A stretch of 14,804 nucleotides of DNA, from contig JAUSMR010000010.1 of assembly GCA_030645955.1 (NCBI GenBank), forward strand, positions 1 through 14,804, written 5' to 3'. The translations under genes were made by a program, and so were the position numbers. This stretch comes from Gallionella sp. (GTDB lineage Bacteria > Pseudomonadota > Gammaproteobacteria > Burkholderiales > Gallionellaceae). Of the stretch, positions 8,543-14,804 are shown one piece after another. Below the pieces are notes generated by a model that saw only the letters and a list, made by a program, of their open reading frames with translations, did not search any database and was not told the origin of the DNA. Position 1 is the stretch's first letter. Each line of letters starts with the position of its first letter.

Positions 8543-8560
8543 TTTCAAGCCACCTTGAAA
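8543..8560 (-). promoter_or_regulatory. Hairpin covering the likely pilV ribosome binding site
   Basis: On the minus strand, TTTCAAG (8560-8554) and CTTGAAA (8549-8543) form a perfect 7-bp stem with a GTGG loop, 5 nt before the first pilV ATG. The purine tract AAGGTGG, the only Shine-Dalgarno-like sequence before pilV, spans the stem and loop. The fold could therefore limit initiation of the first minor pilin. The pairing is seen directly; a regulatory effect is inference. Confidence 0.4.
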
Positions 8561-8571
8561 AACCATTGGTA

Positions 8572-8593
8572 GTCAGCCGCTGGTCGGGCTGAC
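8572..8593 (-). terminator. Stem-loop between nrdR and pilV, possible weak terminator
   Basis: GTCAGCC and GGCTGAC form a perfect 7-bp stem with an 8-nt loop in the nrdR-pilV gap. On the minus strand a short T run (GGTTTTT) begins 7 nt after the stem, too far for a standard intrinsic terminator. It could attenuate transcription from nrdR into the pil genes or protect a processed end. Low confidence as a terminator; the stem itself is clear. Confidence 0.3.
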
Positions 8594-8641
8594 ATGACCG
8601 TTTGGCGGTGTTGCGCGTTTTGCTCGCCCGCAGCCGGAGTT

Positions 8642-9091
8642 TTACCGCCTCACCTCATCCACCAACGTCTTGAACTCATCAATATCCTCAAAGCTCCGAT
8701 AGACGCTGGCAAATCTGACATACGCCACTTTGTCCAGCTTCTTGAGCTCGCGCATGACCAACTCGCCAATGCGGGCTGAAGGCAACTCGCGCACCCCCAG
8801 GGTCAGCAATTTTTCTTCAATCCGCTCAACCGCCCCATCTACCTGCTCGGTGCTCACAGGCCGTTTGCGCAGCGCCAGTTTCATGGAGGCCAGCAATTTG
8901 GCGCGCTCGTACTCAATGCGCCGGCCATCTTTTTTGACAATGGCCGGGAAGGTGACATCCGGGCGTTCGTAGGTGGTAAAACGTTTTTCGCAGGACGCGC
9001 ACTGGCGCCTGCGGCGGATGGAGTCCCCGTCTTCAGAAATCCGGGTTTCCACCACTTGGGTTTCGGAATGACTGCAGAAGGGGCACTTCAT
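8642..9091 (-). CDS. nrdR: NrdR, transcriptional repressor of ribonucleotide reductase genes
   Basis: This 149-residue NrdR is full length. It has an N-terminal zinc ribbon with C3-P-F-C6 and C31-A-S-C34, followed by the conserved RRRRQC and KRFTTYER segments, then an ATP-cone domain from about residue 49 ([15 protein letters not shown]) to about 139 that senses ATP/dATP. The protein binds NrdR boxes before nrd operons and represses them when dATP is high. It starts 10 bp after the glyA stop, so the two genes are very likely cotranscribed; this glyA-nrdR order is common in Burkholderiales. The ATG at 9091 directly begins the MKCPFC motif, which fixes the start. Confidence 0.97.
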   Translation of the reverse strand: MKCPFCSHSETQVVETRISEDGDSIRRRRQCASCEKRFTTYERPDVTFPAIVKKDGRRIEYERAKLLASMKLALRKRPVSTEQVDGAVERIEEKLLTLGVRELPSARIGELVMRELKKLDKVAYVRFASVYRSFEDIDEFKTLVDEVRR

Positions 9092-9101
9092 CGGATATTG
9101 C

Positions 9102-10346
<1,245 letters not shown>

Positions 10347-10398
10347 GGCAGTCCTTGAAGACGTTGGGCCTGGGGGGTCGTGTGTTTGATCCCAGGGC

Positions 10399-10520
10399 TG
10401 CCCAGGCGAACGGCTAAACACATGGGCCACGCTGGCCATGCGGTACGCTCCCCCGTGGTATGCCCACTTCAGCGCCTCACGCCCTCAAGGGGTGGGCGCC
10501 TATCGCCAGTCGCGTACGCG
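10399..10520 (-). ncRNA. ZTP (ZMP) riboswitch, pfl motif, in the glyA leader
   Basis: The glyA leader contains the conserved parts of the ZTP riboswitch in the right order on the minus strand: GTACG-CGACTGGCGATA (10517-10501), a P2 arm closed by GCCCAC (10497-10492) and GTGGGC (10467-10462), CCACGGGGGAGCGTACC (10458-10442) whose CGTAC closes P1 with the first GTACG, a variable linker hairpin, then GCCG-TT-CGCCTGGGCA (10414-10399). GGCG in the 5' part can pair with CGCC in the 3' part, the pseudoknot that forms the ligand pocket. These match from memory the Fusobacterium ulcerans aptamer (GACUGGCG, GGGGAGCG and CGCCUGGGC), with an enlarged P2 and linker. The RNA senses ZMP/ZTP, which accumulates when 10-formyl-tetrahydrofolate is short, and glyA is a plausible target. 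The downstream GCCTGGG/CCCAGGC pairing gives a possible expression platform. Confidence 0.85.
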
Positions 10521-10523
10521 TTG

Positions 10524-10529
10524 AGTTTA
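10524..10529 (-). promoter_or_regulatory. Possible -10 element of the glyA riboswitch transcript
   Basis: TAAACT on the minus strand lies just upstream of the aptamer and would place a transcription start at about 10517, at the P1 stem. I see no convincing -35 at the matching distance, so this is a tentative call that rests mainly on position. Confidence 0.25.
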
Positions 10530-10564
10530 ACTGACAAGGCGCAGCATCCGCCGAACCCCGGGAA

Positions 10565-11377
10565 TCAGGAGTCGGACAACATGGCCACTTTTTCAGGGCC
10601 CTCGTTGGGCTTGATCGGCGCAGGCGCAGTCACCGTTTGGGGGGCGGTCAGATGCATCGAACGACCTTTGGCAACCGATTGCAGGCGGGCATGCTCGGCC
10701 ATCACCTTGCCGGCGTAGCCGCCATCATCCTCAATATTGGCGGCGCCCACGTAATAACGCAGGCCACCTTCCATGGAGCCGGCGCGGGAGATGCATTCCT
10801 GCAGGACCTTGACACCCACCCGCAGGTTGGTCAGCGGATCAAAGGCCGCCAGTTTGCCACCAAAGTTCTCATACTTGTCGCTGTGAACCTTGGTCATGAC
10901 CTGCATCAGGCCTTGGGCGCCGACCGGGCTTTGGGCAAATGGGTTAAACCCGGATTCGATGGCCATGACCGCCAAAATCAACGTTGGGTCCAGCTTGGTG
11001 CGGATGCCAATCTCATAGGCCTCAGCCACCAGGGCGCTGAGTGGCTCGGGCGCAACCTTGTATTTTTTGCTCAGCCAATAGGCGACGGCGGCTTGCTGCT
11101 TGGGTAAATCCTGCGGGTTACTCGCGGTGGCGCGATCAATGGCGTCTATTTCGCCTGCTGGTTCGGTCACCACCGGAACTTGGCGGGTTTGAAGCCAGCT
11201 GAAAAGTTGGAGTTCTCCGACCTGACGCAGTTCTGGTCGGGCCGTCAATGCGATGACGGCAAACATGACAGCCAGCCCGATGAGGGCAAAACTGTTGTGG
11301 GTGATTTCAAAGAAGCCCTGGGCAATATCGGATGCGAAAGTTCGCAGGCCCCGGGTGATTTTTTCTGACGCGTTCAT
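10565..11377 (-). CDS. Membrane-anchored lytic transglycosylase (SLT domain)
   Basis: This 270-residue protein has one N-terminal membrane helix (about 29-46, NSFALIGLAVMFAVIALTA) and a periplasmic goose-type lysozyme/SLT domain. The catalytic glutamate is E141 in LILAVMAIESGFNPFAQSP, followed by the family motif VGAQGLMQVM (152-161), then a NLRVGVKVLQE helix and RYYVGAAN, which corresponds to the usual AYNAG. Such enzymes cleave the MurNAc-GlcNAc bond of peptidoglycan, forming 1,6-anhydromuramic acid. The C-terminus is a Pro/Ala-rich tail. I chose the ATG at 11377 because GGAAG lies five bases upstream; an in-frame ATG at 11419 would add 14 residues without family support. It is divergent from the DUF349 gene and precedes glyA by 218 bp. 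I cannot assign a specific gene symbol. A role in helping a trans-envelope machine is possible but not shown by context. Confidence 0.9.
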   Translation of the reverse strand: MNASEKITRGLRTFASDIAQGFFEITHNSFALIGLAVMFAVIALTARPELRQVGELQLFSWLQTRQVPVVTEPAGEIDAIDRATASNPQDLPKQQAAVAYWLSKKYKVAPEPLSALVAEAYEIGIRTKLDPTLILAVMAIESGFNPFAQSPVGAQGLMQVMTKVHSDKYENFGGKLAAFDPLTNLRVGVKVLQECISRAGSMEGGLRYYVGAANIEDDGGYAGKVMAEHARLQSVAKGRSMHLTAPQTVTAPAPIKPNEGPEKVAMLSDS

Positions 11378-11571
11378 AGCTCTTCCTTCGTTCGCGCGGG
11401 CTACTGTGTTGCACTGCATGCAGGGGTAACACGGGTGGCACCTCGTTAGGTTGGTACGCTATCAATATCCTGCGTTGTCTATCGTGTGTGGTGCAGAGAT
11501 TTGAATATGCCGGGATCGGCAGCGGTTCGGGTTATCCCTAGACTTGGCTGGGATGGGCGGATTCTAGGTGT
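11378..11571. other. Upstream region of the transglycosylase gene, no gene seen
   Basis: This stretch must hold the promoter of the transglycosylase gene on the minus strand, but no convincing -35/-10 pair could be picked by eye. A perfect 10-bp palindrome, CTGCATGCAG, lies at 11414-11423, about 40 bp upstream of the start codon. I see no RNA gene or credible coding frame. Confidence 0.4.
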
Positions 11572-11587
11572 ACTTGATATATCAAGT
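11572..11587. promoter_or_regulatory. Perfect 16-bp palindrome, operator-like
   Basis: ACTTGATATATCAAGT is a perfect palindrome with no central gap, at the left edge of an AT-rich segment in the divergent intergenic region. Perfect dyads of this size are typical sites for dimeric regulators (for example GntR- or MarR-type), but no regulator gene is nearby and the binding protein is unknown. A related broken half-site, ATATCAATCAATCAA, occurs near 11705. It could serve the transglycosylase gene or the ncRNA candidate. Confidence 0.4.
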
Positions 11588-11732
11588 CAACAATATAAAA
11601 CTTGTTTGTTATTCAAAATTAGGTTTCATGAGTGCCCTGAATCAGGCAAAAATGAGTTTTCTTAGCACTAAGTTTGACCAAAAAATGATTTTCATGCTTG
11701 TGACATATCAATCAATCAATAGCCGGCTTCCG

Positions 11733-11775
11733 ATTGGAAATCCAATTTGAATTTACCGTGTCGCTGGCCTAGACT
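11733..11775 (+). promoter_or_regulatory. Sigma-70-like promoter with an abutting dyad, for the ncRNA candidate
   Basis: TTGAAT (11747-11752) and TAGACT (11770-11775) are separated by exactly 17 bp, each matching the sigma-70 consensus at four of six positions. An inverted repeat, ATTGGA-AA-TCCAAT (11733-11746), ends one base before the -35, the position of an activator or repressor site. Transcription would start near 11782, next to the palindrome TGTCATATGACA (11785-11796). The promoter call is by eye; its strength lies in the match with the structured RNA and terminator that follow. Confidence 0.45.
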
Positions 11776-11781
11776 AAATTT

Positions 11782-11993
11782 GCATGTCATATGACAAGCA
11801 TTAAGCTGGCAGTAGCCAATCCCTACCTTTGGGTAGCTGTGATGAAGCGGCCCCGGCAAATTGTGGAGGCAATCTTTTGCCTCCCAGCACTTTGGGACTT
11901 TATCCTCCCATTGTGCGAGTCCTGACGGCACGGACCTTGTGTCAGCCGTCAAGCCCGGCGGACTGGCTTTGAGCCATTCGACCGGGCTTTCTT
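11782..11993 (+). ncRNA. Candidate structured non-coding RNA or leader, family not recognised
   Basis: About 210 nt between a promoter-like sequence and an intrinsic terminator are packed with perfect stems: TGGC/GCCA (11807-11818, loop AGTA), CTACC/GGTAG (11823-11836), GGAGGCAA/TTGCCTCC (11865-11884, loop TCTT), GGACT/AGTCC (11895-11922), TGACGGC/GCCGTCA (11923-11951) and the terminator stem. The loop of the GGACT stem exposes TCCTCCC, complementary to Shine-Dalgarno sequences, and a second CCTCCC is in the preceding stem. No plus-strand reading frame of note exists here. It does not look to me like 6S RNA, tmRNA, RNase P RNA, SRP RNA or a riboswitch I know. It could be a trans-acting small RNA or a cis-acting attenuator for the DUF349 gene 220 bp downstream. 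A minus-strand frame of 78 codons also covers this region and is the main competing explanation. Confidence 0.5.
11951..11993 (+). terminator. Strong intrinsic terminator
   Basis: AAGCCCGG (11951-11958) pairs perfectly with CCGGGCTT (11982-11989), with an inner stem TGGCT/AGCCA (11964-11976) and a T-rich tail TTTCTTCT beginning at 11988. The tail is on the plus strand only, so the terminator acts on rightward transcription. It ends the ncRNA candidate and precedes the DUF349 gene by about 220 bp. Confidence 0.8.
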
Positions 11994-12214
11994 CTATGTG
12001 TATCTATATGTATATGTAGGACCGCACTCTTTGAGGTGATTTGCCGCCAACGCAGTGCCGCCCAAGGCAAAATGGAGTTCCCGCGCGGAGCCGACTTTGC
12101 CTCATCAACAGACCGTTCCACATACTTTTTGCCGGATCAGTAAATAACGGCGAAAATAGCGGTTCTGCCCTGTCCACAATACGGCGGGGGTCCTTCTCTT
12201 TGCTTGCGCGCCTC
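11994..12214. promoter_or_regulatory. Upstream region of the DUF349 gene, weak promoter candidate
   Basis: After the terminator there is a short TA/TG-rich stretch (about 11993-12017) and then 200 bp of ordinary composition. The best promoter-like pair is TTGCCG (12129-12134) and GAAAAT (12152-12157) with a 17-bp spacer, which is weak. TTTGCC/GGCAAA near 12039-12070 could form a long-looped stem. The DUF349 reading frame stays open through part of this stretch, so a start upstream of 12215 cannot be fully excluded. Confidence 0.25.
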
Positions 12215-14804
12215 ATGTTCCCTTTTTCTGTCCTCAATAAATCTGCTGTAGCCCCTGAAGTGATACAAATTCCAGCCAAAACGAACGAACCCCATCCCCT
12301 GGACGTACTGACGGGCGGGGCATTTTCTGCCCACACCTCGACTGAGCGCACCGCGCGAATCCGTGAATGGCTGGCTGGCGCGCCAAGCGCTGAACAAATG
12401 CAGGCGGTTTTCAAGGAGATCAGTGGCAAAGACAAAGGCGCGGCCAAACTGTTGCGCGAAAAGCTCGATGAAATCAAGCGCAGCAAGGGCCAGGAGTCCA
12501 TCGCGCAAGAGTGGGCTGACAAGGCGCAGGCCTTGCTGGCCGTGGCCAAGCTCAATATCGCCGATGCCATGGCCTGGCAGCGCGATGCCGCCAAGGCGGG
12601 CGCACCCCTGAGCAAAGAGCCCTTGGCCACGCTCAAGGGCCAGCTCAGCGATCGGGTCAAGGTGATTGAAGACTTGCAGCACCGGGTTCAAGTCCAGCGC
12701 GAAGCTGCTGTCTTGCTGGCTCAACGCATTGAGGTGTTGTCCACCAAGTCGTGGCGCGATGCGCAGGCGGTTGTGGAGGCTTTGCATGCCGACGTCGATC
12801 ACTGGCAGGCGCAGGCAACTTCCCTGTTGGACGATACCAATTGGGCCAGCGTCGACGCCAAGTATCCGCCACTGCTCGATGCCTCGCGCGCCCAGCTGCT
12901 GGTGGTGTGGGATGCTTTCAAGGGGGCGTTGGCGCAGGCCGTGGTTGCCGCGGGTGACCCCGCTGCCGCCTTGCCGCCGGTGCCCGTGTGGGCCGATGAA
13001 CTGCGTCTGGCACGGGGCGTGCCGGCGGAAGTGATCAGCAAGCCACAAAAACCCAAGATTGATCCGGAAATCAAGGCTCAGGCTACGTCGATAGTGCGTG
13101 ATGCGCTATCGAAATTGGAGCAAGAGGTTGCCGAAGGACATGGTAAAGCCAGTGCCGGTGCCGCCAGTGCCCTGCGCAATGCGCTTAAAGAGTTTGGCAA
13201 GATCATCGACGACAAGCTGGAAAATCAAGCCCATGCCGCGCTGGCCGCTGCGGGTGAGCTGGAGGGCTGGCAGCGCTGGCGTGCCGACCAACTGCGCGAA
13301 GAGCTGGTAGCCAAAGCTGAAGGCCTGCTCAAGCGCCCGGAAGGCCAGGCCATGGGCGGGCGCAAGATGCAGGAAAGCCTGCGCACCTTGCGCGACCAAT
13401 GGAAGCAGACCGACCAGGGTGGCGTGCCCAATCACGGTTTGTGGAAGCGCTTTGACGATGCATGCAACGAAGCTCACAAAGTGGTTGAAGCCTGGCTGGA
13501 AAAAGTCAAGACCGAGTCGGCGGAACACCGGGCGCAGCGCCTGGCACTGATTGAAGAGGTCAATGCTTGGGCAGCCGCCAACCCCGTGGCGCTGGACGAC
13601 GACTGGAAGGGCTTCAACCGCATCCTGCACCAGTTTGGCGACCGGTGGCGCGATGGCGGCCATGTCGGTGAAAAGGCGTTTGCCGAGCTGCAACCATTGT
13701 GGAAGGCTGCCATCAATGCCGCCGCCGCACCGCTGGAGGCTCTGCAGAAGCGCAGCCTCGCCACGCGCCAGGCCATGATTGAGGAAGCGAAAGTGCTGGG
13801 TGCGCAGCCTGAGTTGCGCATTGATGCAGTCAAGGCCCTGCAGCAGCGCTGGCAGGCCGAGACCCATGTGGTGCCCATGGATCGCCGCCAGGAACAAAAG
13901 CTGTGGGACGCCTTTCGCAAACCGATTGACGAAGCCTTTAACCGCAAGACGGCAGAACGCGAGAAAGCTGATGCTGCGTTGGGTGAGCGCGATCGCATTG
14001 TGCTGGATGCGGCCAAGGCGCTGGAGGCGGCCAATGCGGCTGGTGATGCCCAAGGCATTCGCAGCGCCATGAATGCGCTGGAAGCCGCTTTGCGCGGACA
14101 GGCACAAGCGCAGGCTGCGGTTCAGATAGCTGCTGCGGAGGTAAATGCCGTTGTAGCCCCTGTTGAATCAGCGCAAGAAGCTATTGAAACTGTAGCAACG
14201 CCCGAAATGTCCGAGTCAGTGGAAGAGGGCGCGACGGTAGAAGCGACAGAACCGGTGGCACTGGCAGAGCCCGTGGCGCCACCCAAACCCGCCCCCAAGC
14301 CGGTGGTGGCCGTGCGCGGCGATGACCGCCCGGGCATGAAAAAGACCGAACCCGCGCCGATGGGGCGTGGCGCCAAGTTTGGTGACCGTAAAGAGGGCAG
14401 CAGGGATGGCGCAAGGGACAACACCCGGGGCCCGCGTGACGCCCACTTCGCAGGGCGCGCGGATGACCGGGGGCCACGTCGCGATGGCGCATCAGGCTCC
14501 TGGCACGAAGCGCCACGTCTGGGGGACACCGCGTTTCGTGCCCAACGTGACGCCTTGGAACACGCCCAGTTTGCCTTGCGCAAGCTGGCGGCGCAGGCGC
14601 ACGGCGAGGCCTTGACCCAACTGTTGACCGCGTGGGAGCACCGCGATGCGGCCCAAGTGCCGTCGGCACAGGATCTGGGCAACCGTGTCACCGCAGCCAC
14701 CCGCAGCGCATGGACCAAAGCACTGGCGCAAGCGCCTGCGGGTGATGCCAATGTGGCACTGTTGCGTTTGGAGATGGCGTCCGAAATGCCCACGCCGGCT
14801 GAGC
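12215..14804 (+). CDS. DUF349 domain-containing protein (3' end cut by window edge)
   Basis: I translated this plus-strand frame from the ATG at 12215 to the window edge, 863 codons without a stop. The N-terminus (MFPFSVLNKSAVAPE) leads into HPLDVLTGGAFSAHTSTERTARIREWL, which fits proteobacterial DUF349 proteins as I remember them. The protein is very rich in Ala, Lys, Glu and Leu, with long predicted helices. DUF349-like helical repeats are seen around residues 389-440 (LRDQWKQTD...LWKRFDDACNEA), 465-510 (ILHQFGDRWRD...LQPLWKAAI) and 535-580 (ALQQRWQAE...LWDAFRKPIDEAF). A Pro/Ala/Val-rich acidic then Arg/Gly/Asp-rich linker covers about 640-765, followed by another helical part. No signal peptide is visible, so it is probably cytoplasmic. 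The molecular function is unknown. No good Shine-Dalgarno precedes the start; a GTG at 12260 is a weaker alternative. Confidence 0.85.
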   Translation, partial: MFPFSVLNKSAVAPEVIQIPAKTNEPHPLDVLTGGAFSAHTSTERTARIREWLAGAPSAEQMQAVFKEISGKDKGAAKLLREKLDEIKRSKGQESIAQEWADKAQALLAVAKLNIADAMAWQRDAAKAGAPLSKEPLATLKGQLSDRVKVIEDLQHRVQVQREAAVLLAQRIEVLSTKSWRDAQAVVEALHADVDHWQAQATSLLDDTNWASVDAKYPPLLDASRAQLLVVWDAFKGALAQAVVAAGDPAAALPPVPVWADELRLARGVPAEVISKPQKPKIDPEIKAQATSIVRDALSKLEQEVAEGHGKASAGAASALRNALKEFGKIIDDKLENQAHAALAAAGELEGWQRWRADQLREELVAKAEGLLKRPEGQAMGGRKMQESLRTLRDQWKQTDQGGVPNHGLWKRFDDACNEAHKVVEAWLEKVKTESAEHRAQRLALIEEVNAWAAANPVALDDDWKGFNRILHQFGDRWRDGGHVGEKAFAELQPLWKAAINAAAAPLEALQKRSLATRQAMIEEAKVLGAQPELRIDAVKALQQRWQAETHVVPMDRRQEQKLWDAFRKPIDEAFNRKTAEREKADAALGERDRIVLDAAKALEAANAAGDAQGIRSAMNALEAALRGQAQAQAAVQIAAAEVNAVVAPVESAQEAIETVATPEMSESVEEGATVEATEPVALAEPVAPPKPAPKPVVAVRGDDRPGMKKTEPAPMGRGAKFGDRKEGSRDGARDNTRGPRDAHFAGRADDRGPRRDGASGSWHEAPRLGDTAFRAQRDALEHAQFALRKLAAQAHGEALTQLLTAWEHRDAAQVPSAQDLGNRVTAATRSAWTKALAQAPAGDANVALLRLEMASEMPTPAE

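Noticed and set aside
10347..10439. In-frame N-terminal extension of GlyA (31 residues)
   Set aside because: It overlaps the riboswitch 3' domain, has no similarity to serine hydroxymethyltransferase N-termini, and the ATG at 10346 has a good ribosome binding site.
11568..11750. Plus-strand frame of 60 codons in AT-rich DNA, with an internal ATG at 11628
   Set aside because: Composition looks like AT-rich regulatory DNA, there is no family resemblance, and it runs over several dyads and the -35 element.
11716..11952. Minus-strand frame of 78 codons starting with TTG, Cys/His-rich (KCWEAKDC, YCQLNACHMTC)
   Set aside because: The Cys pattern is intriguing, but the start is a TTG without a ribosome binding site, the frame coincides with the stems of the RNA candidate, and I recognise no family. 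It remains the main alternative reading of this segment; codon-conservation tests in relatives would decide.
11951..11989. Possible tRNA-like fold
   Set aside because: Only a two-tier stem-loop with a T-rich tail is present; there is no acceptor/anticodon/T-arm arrangement, so it is called a terminator.
11782..11993. 6S RNA, tmRNA or another housekeeping RNA
   Set aside because: The size fits 6S RNA, but the ends do not pair into one long rod with a central bubble, and no tmRNA, RNase P or SRP signature sequences are present.
12137..14107. Two long minus-strand frames opposite the DUF349 gene (12137-13048 and 13106-14107)
   Set aside because: The plus-strand translation has a recognisable DUF349 pattern throughout, whereas the antisense frames show only low-complexity composition.

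Overview
The window looks like a chromosomal segment from a betaproteobacterium of the order Burkholderiales, most likely family Comamonadaceae (Rhodoferax/Polaromonas-like). The grounds are the moderately high GC content, the gene families and their order (glyA-nrdR-minor pilin cluster-ribD), a ZTP-type riboswitch before glyA, and a DUF349 protein typical of this group. This placement is inferred from family recognition, not from a database search. No transposase, integrase, CRISPR array, rRNA or tRNA is visible.

Layout. Positions 1-11377 are read almost entirely on the minus strand, so transcription runs from right to left: a membrane-anchored lytic transglycosylase (11377-10565), a ZTP/pfl-type riboswitch in the glyA leader (about 10520-10399), glyA (10346-9102), nrdR (9091-8642), a six-gene type IV pilus minor-pilin cluster (pilV, pilW, pilX, pilY1, pilE, fimT; 8537-721) and the 5' part of ribD (671-1, running off the left edge). 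The pil genes are tightly coupled: pilV/pilW, pilY1/pilE and pilE/fimT overlap by 4 bp at ATGA or GTGA, and pilW/pilX and pilX/pilY1 are separated by fewer than 20 bp. The right end carries a large DUF349-family gene on the plus strand (12215 to the right edge).

Between the divergent transglycosylase and DUF349 genes lies a stretch of about 840 bp without a convincing protein gene. It has an AT-rich, dyad-rich left part (about 11570-11760), a sigma-70-like promoter (11747-11775), a densely structured segment of about 210 nt and a strong intrinsic terminator (11951-11993). I read it as a candidate non-coding RNA gene or structured leader on the plus strand. It carries an unpaired CCTCCC (anti-Shine-Dalgarno-like) loop and I cannot assign it to a known RNA family.

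How the parts work together. glyA (serine/glycine and one-carbon folate), ribD (riboflavin) and nrdR (ribonucleotide reductase repression) are housekeeping functions; the riboswitch ties glyA expression to folate one-carbon status through ZMP/ZTP. The pil cluster encodes the priming complex of type IV pili: the core minor pilins PilV, PilW, PilX and PilE, the tip adhesin PilY1, and a FimT-like pseudopilin with the GRxR DNA-binding signature known from natural transformation. PilY1 is an unusual subtype without a recognisable N-terminal DxSGS metal site and without the usual calcium loop in its beta-propeller.
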